A stretch of 64,000 bases of DNA from Flavonifractor hominis (lineage in GTDB: Bacteria > Bacillota > Clostridia > Oscillospirales > Oscillospiraceae). Below, piece by piece: positions 44,501 to 53,200 of the stretch (the stretch's first letter is position 1; each line of letters opens with the position of its first letter). A model generated the notes under the pieces. The model saw only the letters and a program-made list of their open reading frames with translations. It was not told where the DNA came from and ran no database searches. A program made the position numbers and the translations under genes. Location: the NCBI RefSeq assembly GCF_040095835.1, contig NZ_JBBMFT010000002.1, positions 310,001 to 374,000 of the forward strand, written 5' to 3'.

Positions 44501-45844
44501 CGCTCCAGCCGCCCCACCGTCATCGCCTGCGAAAATCTCCTGGTCACCCGCCCGGAGTACGACACAAAGGTTACGCTGGACAGTGTCCTGACCCACAGCG
44601 TATACGGGAAATACTGGGAGAAATTTGGCAGCAATCCGGACTATGCGCAGTTTGAACAGTTCTATAAACGCCCGGTCTCTGTGACGGTAACAGTAAAGGG
44701 AACCAAAGGCGGAGAGAATCCGAATCCCCAGCCGGAACAGATTCAGGCTACGGTTTCTGTCAGCGGCGGCGGCTTTGAAAACTTTGCTGATTTGAGTGCG
44801 TACACCTTTACCGGCAGCGGCAACCGGGACTGGACGGCGTGGGATGCGCTGCAGGCGGCTTTGCGTGAGGCGGGATATCGCTATGAGGGCAGCGGCTCCT
44901 ATGTCAGCGCTGTGACGGATTCCAACGGCGTTACCCTTTCCGAACTGGAGCACGGCGAAGGCAGTGGTTGGATGTACCGTGTCAACGGTACACTGCCGGA
45001 GGTGACGCTGAACCAGTATTACCTGAGCGACGGCGACAAAATCACCTTCTTCTATACCGGCGACTACCATACAGTTCCCGGAACCCACGGCTATGACGAT
45101 AACCAAAAGGCGGCCCAGGCGGTGGAGAAACTCATCAATGCCATCGGAACTGTTACCAAGGACAGCGGTGATAAGATCGAAGCGGCCCGGAAAGCATATG
45201 ATGCCTTGACCGACACTCAGAAGAAGCTGGTTCGCAACTACGACGTGCTGACAGAGGCTGAGGCGGCTTTCACGGCTCTGGAAGCCGGTCTGCCCTTCAC
45301 CGATGTGGATAAGGACGCATGGTATGTTGAGGCGGTTCAGTACGTCTATAAAAACGGCCTGTTCAACGGCACCAGTGCAACAGCCTTCTCCCCCGACGGG
45401 GAGATGAGCCGTGCCATGCTGGCTGCCGTGCTGTACCGCCTGGCGGGCTCACCCGCCGGAGACGGTAAAGCCCCGGCCTTCACCGATGTGGCGCCGGATA
45501 CCTGGTATACTGACGCCGTAGCCTGGGCCAATGGGAACGGTATCGTCACCGGTTACGGAAATGGTCTGTTCGGTGGCGCTGACAGTATTACCAGGGAGCA
45601 GCTGGTTGTTATGCTTTACCGCTACGCCAAGTTCATGAAGCACGATACGGCCGCAGCCGGTGATCTCTCGGCATTCACTGACGCCGGGGACACCAGCGAC
45701 TGGGCGGTTGAGGCTCTGCGCTGGGCGTATGCGGAGGGCCTGATCACCGGGCGTACCGCAACCACCATTGTACCGCAAGGCACCGCGACTCGGGCCGAAG
45801 TGGCCATGATTCTGATGCGTTTTGGCGGGGAACTGGCAAAGTAA
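38513..45844 (+). CDS. Giant SLH surface protein with GLUG repeats, Ig domains and DUF4430 (transcobalamin C-terminal-like)
   Basis: This 2443-residue protein has a signal peptide (KKRILSFFLVLCLTLGLLPSTALA), GLUG-type beta repeats (~105-260 and ~1195-1350; GGIAG...NCYN pattern) and a Big_3 Ig domain (~462-533). Beta-sandwich and PEGA-like repeats follow. A DUF4430 domain sits at ~2080-2185 (WDALQAALREAG, GSGWMYRVNG, LSDGDKITFFYTGDY), then a helical FIVAR-like segment (~2197-2260) and three SLH repeats (~2261-2443). It would be anchored to the wall and expose a corrinoid-binding-type domain. GTG 38513 follows GAAGGAG at ~9 nt; upstream in-frame codons lie in the riboswitch platform. Expression is expected only when B12 is low. 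Confidence 0.88.
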   Translation: MKKRILSFFLVLCLTLGLLPSTALASGTAQPVSSVGEFAAMEPGGDYILTSDITVSAPYGQAFSGSFDGGGHKVTLAISGDSKLGLFSELSSGATVRNVITDGSVSGTSQVGGIAGLSSGTIENCLNTASITAGSKYAGGIAGQCTGGSITGCGNTGSVALSGTDQYAGGIAGQTKATAITNCYNQGEISSQRNRSGANLGGIVGYAGDDYGRGSSLNNCYSTGAITVQEKATNFGAIAGWMYNSTSENCYYLDSSCTIGINGNDQTVAAKTSEEMKGADFAAVLGEGFRVKTGDYPVLSWQISTASAVFTIAPSNAELTIRSSDSVVYSSSQGETRIAALAAGSYNYTVSCEGYTSQNGALTISEEQANSSAEIRVDPITLGLDNNRWGTLRFQVEGAEDYTITVTLDSQEITAGEDGTYTLLLDKTYDYVVTPTSEQVEGAQGSVTLSESKIETVSLKTVTDIAVKTLPNKTDYYVGDTLNPAGLVVTVSYSDGSTREISEGFTVNGFDSSAAGEKTVTVTYCGSKATFQVTVSEKPFPSAVFNALVGKAQVVYTHNDKYQGEPGQEFVEEDGVLRSNSKGQGNSQVTVTITIDESVAQGSLSFWYKVSSEGSWTVYDGLAINNGSKIGGEINWTKHTLDVKGGETVTLTYVKDSSGDKGDDCVYLKDFTLETLHTATFTLSPENAQIVLAPQGGGEAIAPASSSGGTVIYALADGTYDYTVSCFGYAEQTGQITVDGADVTETVTLDASARQTVTFQVTRPEDISAPHMISVLFQGEPVAHSGDDADVYQLPAGEYTYTVSCEGCEPASGSFTVRENAVTVPVTLERQWTLSDYFKAISPAITAENGTRYGFVRDTEQDGGLISDNAGKSSSSAAMTLTFSQAARLDFAYWVSSEANYDKFTLKHGTDTLVTASGNGEWTQFAVSVAAGDSLIFQYEKDSGGNEGSDTVRLKNFRVTTLYPLTYTGLPEGGTFTVRDSKGQTIAPQNDGTYLLPEGAYTYTASAFGYEASQGSFSIPDQSSVTVSLNKLPTYKVTFRIPEGASLTVTHPTAGSMDAFRQGNAFTLPAGETYSYEVTKTNCLPSRGSFTLTEERTIEVDTLTDAGAGWDGTTVTKPTQAEGVYQIGSAAELAWFAQQAERETDLKGQLTANINLNGKPWTGIKQFAGTLDGGGHVVSGVTAPLFDTVGTNGTVKNLVVMGSITGSGHLGGIVSTLSGTVENCAFEGSVTNSGPAFGSISLGGIVGRGQKGSVIRGCAVSAELKNNTASYNTALHTGSIAGYAYGVMENCYATGSVWADSGRDTNSALGGLVGTLYADGTLRNAYFSGTVTGPENGIGLVIGANKGTVENTFFLPNGSIPAVADNTASTAPAVTKTSAEQMRTDAFAHGLGSAFHMDTDGVNSGFPILSWQGGSAPVVSTDEEDAAADLAALNLQTTDGKTLSADSQGIYQIRNALTLALPKQGEHGSAITWTASPEGGISLPDGMLTLPENGKLEVTLTAQVKKGEASKQKEFRLVLWSQGAQDLETLEAIRDEAQSGGTFIQPLEAYGHTNIRQAMEQYLLRKDYPVDMAQYTYDDDPRAIKVEFVAPGTKVLPQAGSYLANDGTITYYRDEGGLGINYAIYRDVTFRLLLGDQSVQVSMTVHIGWANDYLEDYLSRAVNSITWEQIRGENTNTATVTQDEGWWYTVAVDGQVDKDLILPTHVDTYGDVRIQWSSTDMNALTVQTNPDGSYTATLNRPPFGGDPFTFPLIATARFNRLDDYMIQEATAEGAVQDWYAAIRKFVITVAPNDVDQSAQINAALEKYPSLLRDFVDKEKPVTPTHVTADLQMPTPGQLESAGILPDRYNQKVTMTSGNTDVLEFSGYHAVVYRPLPGSPAADVSYTVRILDRRNNALLGEKTFSLTVQPLTEDEISAAAAFMDGVCTENAYWNGIRGNNTDKTQVTENLEPFAEVLSGDQGQPQYIYGAINLTFGGAEVDDLPGYDPMNAQPWREYRSSRPTVIACENLLVTRPEYDTKVTLDSVLTHSVYGKYWEKFGSNPDYAQFEQFYKRPVSVTVTVKGTKGGENPNPQPEQIQATVSVSGGGFENFADLSAYTFTGSGNRDWTAWDALQAALREAGYRYEGSGSYVSAVTDSNGVTLSELEHGEGSGWMYRVNGTLPEVTLNQYYLSDGDKITFFYTGDYHTVPGTHGYDDNQKAAQAVEKLINAIGTVTKDSGDKIEAARKAYDALTDTQKKLVRNYDVLTEAEAAFTALEAGLPFTDVDKDAWYVEAVQYVYKNGLFNGTSATAFSPDGEMSRAMLAAVLYRLAGSPAGDGKAPAFTDVAPDTWYTDAVAWANGNGIVTGYGNGLFGGADSITREQLVVMLYRYAKFMKHDTAAAGDLSAFTDAGDTSDWAVEALRWAYAEGLITGRTATTIVPQGTATRAEVAMILMRFGGELAK

Positions 45845-45872
45845 CTGCCGCCTCGTTGAAGCATACTTCCCT

Positions 45873-45933
45873 CTCAAGGATCTCCGGGATCCACAGCATC
45901 CCCGGCTGCGGATCCCGGAAGTCCGATCCTGAG
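45873..45933. terminator. Imperfect inverted repeat after the giant SLH gene
   Basis: CTCAAGGATCTCCGGGATCC pairs imperfectly with sequence at 45910-45933 (GGATCCCGGA...GATCCTGAG). A U-tract is lacking; it may be a weak terminator or a 3'-end stabilizer. Confidence 0.4.
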
Positions 45934-46024
45934 AAAACAGCAAGTTTGACCCAAAGAACCAGCCCGGCAAAAGTCAGCAGCTGAAGACAAGGACAGCCAT
46001 AGGTGTTCTTGGTTTCGGAGTCCC

Positions 46025-46053
46025 TTGACAACGCCATAAAAAGTAGATAGAAT
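46025..46053 (+). promoter_or_regulatory. Promoter of riboswitch 4
   Basis: TTGACA (46025-46030), 17-bp spacer, TAGAAT (46048-46053), 9 bp before the aptamer. Confidence 0.8.
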
Positions 46054-46061
46054 GTCTTCGT

Positions 46062-46172
46062 GAGCAGGTCATATGCTTGACATATGCCAACTGACAAGCC
46101 GGTGAGAATCCGGCGCAGTCTTACCTCTACTGTATTTGGCTCCGGCCATAAGCCAGGATTGTCAGCCTGCTC
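46062..46172 (+). ncRNA. Compact cobalamin riboswitch 4
   Basis: P1 GAGCAGG/CCTGCTC encloses GCCGGTGAGAATCCGGCGCAG, TACTGT and AAGCCAGGATTGTCAGCC, the core of cobalamin aptamers. At ~111 nt it is much shorter than the other copies, so it may belong to a variant class. It precedes the homing-endonuclease-repeat gene. Confidence 0.78.
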
Positions 46173-46308
46173 CATGGTAATTGATCAAGGTGGTATCCAT
46201 TGCCGATTTTTGCAGCCATGCCCATGTGTGGGGATGGCCAGGGTTTTTGTGCATTTTTGATGTGCAAACGCTCGATTTGCAGGGATCGGCAATGGATATC
46301 TGCTTTTT

Positions 46309-46339
46309 GCCGGCAGACACCATTGTCTGCCGGTTTTTT
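46309..46339 (+). terminator. Terminator of riboswitch 4
   Basis: CCGGCAGACA/TGTCTGCCGG stem followed by TTTTTTG. Upstream, CCATTGCCGAT and ATCGGCAATGG (46197-46207 and 46285-46295) can pair, giving an alternative fold. Confidence 0.85.
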
Positions 46340-46378
46340 GTTTTCTGAGCCGGCAGCAGATCCCGAAACTGGAAGGGG

Positions 46379-46957
46379 GTGAAGACCGTCAGCAAGAGAA
46401 GGCAAGCTCGCCCAGCCAAACTTACGCCGCAAGAGGCAGAACAATACCGCAATTTGATACAGAAATGGGCACAGCAAGCTCCACCAGAGTACACAGGCAA
46501 CGGCGAAAAGCACCCTTATACATCTCTTACGCTGTCCAGTGGGCTTGGCAGGGCTGTCTATGCCAGCTATTCCGACGAGGATTTGCTGGCTGTTCTGCAC
46601 GATGCGGCGTCACGCCTGGGACGTGCGCCCACACAGGATGAGGTCTTTTCTCTGTATCGCATCTACCTGAAAGCGCGGTTTGGCACCTGGCCGGGCGCAC
46701 TGCGGGCGGCGGGAATGCGGCAATTGCCAATGCCGGATTTAAGCATGCCGGATTGGACACAAATGCTGGCGGAGGAACCGGAGCTCTGCGGTGCTCTGGA
46801 GGATGTGACCCGTCGCAGACGCCGCCTTGGATATCCGCCGCGCAAGCGTGATGTCCCGCAGGCGAAAATTCTCTGTGAACGATTCCATTCGTGGGAGAAC
46901 GTGATTGCTGCCGCGGAGGATTTTGAGAAATGGCAGGAAGCGAGGAAGGATAACTGA
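46379..46957 (+). CDS. Homing endonuclease-associated repeat protein, B12-regulated
   Basis: This 192-residue basic protein contains repeats of the HNH-associated type: YSDEDLLAVLHDAASRLGRA-PTQDEV...FGTWPGALRAAGM (~62-112), and a second, weaker copy in LCGALEDVTRRRRRLGYPPRKRDV...FHSWENVIAAAEDF. These small helical units bind DNA next to nuclease domains, but no nuclease domain is present, so a regulatory DNA-binding role is possible. The only start is GTG 46379 after a GGAAGGGG stretch. Its own riboswitch and terminator imply a function when B12 is scarce. Confidence 0.65.
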   Translation: MKTVSKRRQARPAKLTPQEAEQYRNLIQKWAQQAPPEYTGNGEKHPYTSLTLSSGLGRAVYASYSDEDLLAVLHDAASRLGRAPTQDEVFSLYRIYLKARFGTWPGALRAAGMRQLPMPDLSMPDWTQMLAEEPELCGALEDVTRRRRRLGYPPRKRDVPQAKILCERFHSWENVIAAAEDFEKWQEARKDN

Positions 46958-46991
46958 CAAGTAAATAGGAGCATTTATTGTGGCCCTGTCT

Positions 46992-47170
46992 CGGTGGAAG
47001 CAGAGGGAGGGATGAACAAGGGAATCGGGTGCAAGTCCCGAACGGTAACCGCCGCTGTAAGCGCTGAGATACCGGATCGTTGATGAAAGTCAGTCACTGG
47101 GGAGACCTGGGAAGGCAGATCCGGCGTTGTGGGGAATTTCCCCGGAAGCGCAAGTCAGAAGACCTACAAG
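46992..47170 (+). ncRNA. Cobalamin riboswitch 5
   Basis: Canonical blocks are ordered: CAAGGGAATCGGGTGCAAGTCCCG, ACGGTAACCGCCGCTGTAAGCG, GAGACCTGGGAAGGC and AAGTCAGAAGACCTAC (about 47152-47167). It lies 35 bp past the repeat-protein gene and 125 bp before the intrinsic-factor-like SLH gene. Downstream stems (GGGTCG/CGACCC near 47179 and GATCTGTCA/TGACAGATC near 47232-47270) could form the expression platform. Confidence 0.92.
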
Positions 47171-47294
47171 GAATGCAAAGGGTCGTCGAAATGCGACCCG
47201 ACCATGGGAACACGGCTGTGGCGATCATTGGGATCTGTCACGGCATTTTTTATGCCCTGACAGATCGAGAGTCGAAAGGAGAGACGGAGCAAAT

Positions 47295-50200
47295 ATGAAG
47301 AAACGAGTATTGAGCCTGCTGCTGGTGCTTGTCATGGTACTGGGACTACTGCCCGCCGGCGTTCTGGCGGCGGAGGGTGTAACGGAGGTGTCCAGCCAGG
47401 CGGAACTGGCCGGAATGACTGACGGCAGCTACATCCTGACAGCGGATATTGAACTGAGCGAATGGACAGCTATTGACTTCTCTGGCACCCTGGACGGTAA
47501 TGGTTACACCATTACTGTGGCCGGCCAGCCGCTGTTTAACACGCTGAGCGGCACCGTACAGAACCTCTGCCTGGACGGTGAAGTAGCAGGCGAGGACGAT
47601 ACCGTAGGTGCGCTGGCCCGCACACAGACAGGCGGAACAGTGAATAACTGCTGGTCTGGGGCCGGATATGATTATACCGCGTGGTGCTTTGCCGGGTTTG
47701 TTGGCACAATGGCTGGCGGCACCATTAAAAACTGCCTCTCTACAACGGATAACGCCGACTCCGGTTTTGTTGGTGAGGCGACCGGTCTGCCTGTCATTGA
47801 AAACTGCTATTATACCCTCTATGACGCTGTATACAATGGCGACTTTACCGATACGAACAACAAGAAAATCAATGCTGACGAATATCCGTATGCCATGGCG
47901 CAGCTGAACGCTGTCCACGAGGCCGGGCTGCTGTACTGGGCTATGGACGAGGACGGTGTGCCCAAGCCGATTGCTTCAGAGAAACCTGCGGCGGATCGCA
48001 CGGCACTTCAGGAGCTGTACGACAGGGTAAAGGACAATACAAATGCCGTTCCTGACGAAGAAGATGTTACTTATACATCTGAGAGTTGGGAGGCCTTTGT
48101 GGCAGCCCGTGACAAGGCAAAAGCCGTTCTGGACAATGCAGACGCCACCCAGGCCGCCATTGATGGGGCAAGGAAGGATTTGCAGGCCGCAATTGACGGC
48201 TTAGTTCCCGACCGCACCACGGCAACGGCGGCGGAACGCGTGGCCCTTCAGGACGAGATCGCAAAAGTGCCCAGTGAAAAGGGCCGGTATACCGATGCCA
48301 GCTGGTCTGCCGTACAGGCAGCCCTCAAGCCTGCCAAAAACCTTTTGCAGAATCCAGCCGCTACTGCGGAGAAGCTGGCCGAGCAGACCGCTTCCCTGAA
48401 AAACGCTGTCGACGCTCTGGTTGAGATCGTAGATCCGGCTGCGGTGACGGAGCTGCCGGAGGGCCAGGAGTGGACGATGATTTCCACAGCCGAGGAGCTG
48501 GCGGAGCTTTCGACAAAAGGCGGCGCCGGCTACTATAAACTGAAAAACGACATTGTGGACTATGTGGGTACTTACGATCCGTTTGGTACCCAAATCAAGC
48601 CTTTCAATGGTGTGCTGGACGGCAATGGCTTTACCGTAACCTTTGCAGGCGCAGACAAGTATCCGAATCCTGTCATCAACATTCTTGGCCCCAGCGGCGT
48701 GATTCAGAACCTGGGTGCCAACGGCAGCATCACCAATGTGCCCCTGGTGGATAAACTCTATGGCAAGCTGATCAACTGCTATTCCTGGGCGGACACCCAA
48801 TATGGCGGTCTTGTGGGAACGATGTTCTCCGGCTCTGTCATTGCCAACTGCTATGTGAATCAAATGCCCGGCGGCAGCGGCTCCGGCGGGCTGGTAATGA
48901 CCGGAAACGGCGGACATATTCTCCACAGCTACTGGCCGGAGGGAAAAGCAATTGGCACTGATAGCGGTACTTCCATGCTGGACAGTCAGGTAGTCGCCAA
49001 GCAAAAAGAGGACAGCTTCCGCGCCATGCTCAACGCGCACCGCTATGGCGGCATGGAGTGGCACCAGAGTGACAAGGGCCTTCCCTGGCTGGGGGAGGAG
49101 CAGGAGTATGTCAAGCCCGACTTCAAGGCTGTAACCGTTACAAACCTGATTACCGAGGAAACTGCCTCGATTGAAGAGCCGGATGATGTGCTGAAGGTAA
49201 GCGTATTTGGCGAGCAGGGCGGCGATGTAGCCGCGCTGACCATTGACGGCTACCAGGGCGATCAGCTGGAGTGGGAGACCCCCTCACACGCCACCGACGC
49301 CCCCATCATGGTATATTATGACAAAGACTCGGAGCAGACCAGAGTATGGGTGCGCGATGCCGGTACGGTGACGGTCACGGCGTTCTTGAAGGGGACAGAG
49401 GGTGCGCCGCGAAAGGAGCTCCAGTCCTTCCAGATCGAGGCCAAGGTGCCCAGCTATTTTGATCTGAAGCTGAAGATTGGCGGCGAGGACTATACCAATA
49501 AGACCTATGCGGTGGAGGGCAGCCAGGGCTTTGAGCTGGTTCCCTATGTATCGGTAGAAGGAAAGGAGATCCCGGTTTATTACGGGCTCTTCGACTGGGA
49601 GAGCAGTAATTCAAGTGCGATCCATGTGGATTCCGATGCCTGGGTGACCATCTATAAAGAAGGAACTGCCAACCTGACGGCGTCCCTCAACGGCGTCTCC
49701 GCCGCCGTCCGGGTAACGGCCGGCTACACAGCAGCCACCGGCATCAAGTGCCTGTTTGAGGGCGAATATACCATTCACCGCCGCAGTCCCAACTCCGTCG
49801 GCCAGAACGGCACCCCCGGCGAGGCCAGCTTCAACCCGCTGCGCCATGTGGATGAAAATGGAGAAGCAATTGTGGGCAGCGAGGAGCATATGGCCCAGGT
49901 GGAGCCCGAAGGGGCTACCTATGCTGGCAGCTACGATGTCACCACAAGCGACAAAACCATTATGGAATTCCAGAGCGCTCTGGTACAAAACCTGATTCCC
50001 ATGAAGGCAGGGACGGTCAACGTCACCGTCACTACCAAAGATCCCAAACTGGATAAACAGTTTACGGATACCAGGGAAGTAACGCTGAACTACCTCAATC
50101 CCCTGCAATCCTTGACTGCGGAGAAAACAGAACTGACCGTCAAGGTGGGTGAGACCATCGACGCCGGACTGATTTTCACCGGAGAGAATGATACCAAATG

Positions 50201-53200
50201 GCCGGAGAAGTATCCCAAGGGTCTCCACGTCTCTGAGAGCTACATGACCTGGGAGCAGAGCGGCGAAGGCCAGGTGCTTGCCTACCGCAGCTATCCCGTC
50301 ATCATGCAGGGCGATGAAGACTTCTCCCTGGAAGAGGGCACTGTTTCCAACGACCAGTGGCTCATCAAGGGCGTAAAGGAAGGAACCGTCACCCTCAAAG
50401 GCACCGCCAAGGATACCACCAACGGCACCAAAACCATTGAACTCACGGTTCATGTTGAGGCCGGCGACCCCGCCCTCAACAAACCGGTAGAGGAGCAGGT
50501 GGCCGATGTCCTGGCCAAGACCGGCGCATACCAGCTCAATGCCCTGAACAACGCTCCCGCCTTCCTTCAGGAGTGGAGCATCCTGGGCTTGGCCCGGGCA
50601 GGCATCGAAGTTCCCGAAAATTTCTATGAGACCTACTATGCCTCCGCCTATGAAAAGGTGCAGGAGCAGAAAAAGGTAAGCTCCCGCCCCTGGGACAATA
50701 AGATCACCGAGACCCAGCGGCTGGCCCTGGCTCTGACCGCCATCGGTAAGGATCCCACCGATGTGGGCGGCGTCAATTTGTTGGATTACAGCTGGAACAA
50801 GGAAACCTATTGGAATGGAGCTGTGTTGGGCGATATGCAGGGCTCCAATGAGCTGATTTACGCCCTGCTGGCCATCAATGCTCATGCCAGCCTGAAGGAA
50901 TCCCGCCCCGAATCCGTCACCATGACCGAACAGCAGATGATTGACAAGCTGCTGGGCGTCTATCAGGCCGAGGAAGGCGGCTTCGGACTCAGCGGTCCGT
51001 CCTTTGACGTGGACATCACCGGCATGGCACTTCAGGCCCTGGCTCCTTATTACGACACTCGCAACGATGTCAAGACGGCAGTGGACAAGGCGGTGACCCA
51101 CCTGTCCCAGGCCCAGGGCACCGACGGTTCCTATGGCAATCCGGAGGCCACCAGCCAGGTGATCGTGGCCCTGTGCACCCTGGGTATCGACCCGGATCAG
51201 GACGAGCGCTTCATCAAAGTGGGATCCAGCCTGGTGGACGGCCTGCTGATGTACGCTTTGGAGGACGGTTCCTTCCGCCACTCCATGAACGGCAGCTCCG
51301 ACGGCATGGCCACGGAGCAGGCCCTGTATACCCTGGCGGCCCTCAGCCGGTTCTACGCAGAACCCAGAGGAAACAGCCTGTATGACATGAATGACGTGAC
51401 CATCGGCGGCAGCGGCGGTACAACGGTTACCGGCGTGACTCTGACGCCCGCCAGTGCAAAGATCGAGACCGGCAAGACGGTACAGCTCAATGCCCTGGTC
51501 ATTCCCGCTACGGCGGCAAACAAAAACGTGACCTTCTCCAGCGACAAGCCGGGAGTGGCTACCGTCAGCAAAACCGGCCTGGTCACCGGCGTGGCAGAAG
51601 GCACCGCTACTATCACCGTCACCACGGCGGACGGAAACAAGACTGCCACGGCCTCCATCACCGTTACCAAGGCCGGAGAGATCAAGCCGGAGGACAAGGC
51701 CACCGTCACCCTGTCCATTGATAAACTTACCATCAACAAGGGCTATGTCCTGTGGCCCACCGAAATAGAAATCACCAAGGGTGAGACTGTGTGGGATGTG
51801 CTGAAGCGGGAGATGGATCAGCGCGGGATCAAGTATCAGTACAGTAACAACAGCCAGTATAACAGTGTTTATGTAGAGTCCATTGACGGCGACGGAGAGT
51901 TTGACCATGGCTCCGGCAGCGGCTGGAAGTACAGCGTAAACGGCGTCTATCCCGACTACGGGTGCAGCCGCTACACCCTCACCGGCGGCGAGGTCATCAA
52001 GTGGCGCTACACCACTAACCTGGGTATGGATCTGGGGGACGATCCCAATGCCGGACAGACCGGCAAGCCGGAAGAGGGCGGTACCAGCACCATTACCCCG
52101 GAGGTCAAGCCTGACAAGAACGGCAGCGCAAAGGTCACAGTGGATGAAACTCAGATGAAGGATGCCATCGCTACGGCCAAGACCGAGGGCAGCAGCGCCA
52201 TTGTCATTGCTCCTCAGGTTACCGGCGAGGCCAAAAAGGTGATGACGGAAGTTCCCACCCAGTCCCTGAAGGACGTGGTCAAGAACACCAACGCGGCCCT
52301 GGAGGTGCAGACCGCTCTGGGCAGCGTGTCCATCCCCAACGAAGCCCTGGACTCCATTGCCCAGCAGGCCGGTGGCAGCACCGTGACCATTACAGTGGAA
52401 GCCAGGAAGCCTGAGGATGTCAAAGATCAGGTAAGCGCTTCTCAGCTGGAAGGCGCGGTGGTAGTGGAGGTGACCATTACCTCCGGCAAAAAGGAGCTCA
52501 CCACCTTTGACGAAAAATCCTTGACCGTCACCATTCCGGTAACTGGCTCCGCCTTTGTCTCCGGCGAGACTTACAAGGTGATCGCGCTCAGGGCCGACGG
52601 CTCCAAAGAAACCGTTTCTGGAACCTGCATCAAGCAAAACGGGAAACTGAGCATGCAGGTGAAGATCACCTATCTGAGCACCTTTGTGGTAACCACGCAA
52701 AAGACCATGCCCTTCACCGATCTGTCCGGCCACTGGGCCGCTGAAGCCATTACTTATGTCTATGGAAACGGCTTGATGAACGGCACCAGCGACACTACTT
52801 TTGCCCCTGACGAGTCCCTGAACCGGGCCATGCTGGCCACCATCCTGTATCGTCTGTCCGGCGAGCCTGCTGCAACGGGTGAAGGTAAAACATTTATGGA
52901 CGTGGCACCGGATACCTGGTATACCTCTGCCGTGGCCTGGGCCAGCGCCAACGGTATCGTCAGCGGCGTCGGCGATGGCAAGTTTGCACCCACGCAGGCG
53001 ATTACCCGCGAAGAGTTGGCTACCATGTTTTACCGCTACGCCAAGTACAACAAATTGGACACCAGCGCCAAAGGCGACCTGAGCAAGTTCGCTGACAGCG
53101 ATCAGATTGCCGCCTGGGCTTCCGACGCCATGGCGTGGGCGGTGGGCGCCGGACTGATTTCCGGCAAAACCGCCAATGTCATTGACCCCACCGGTACGGC

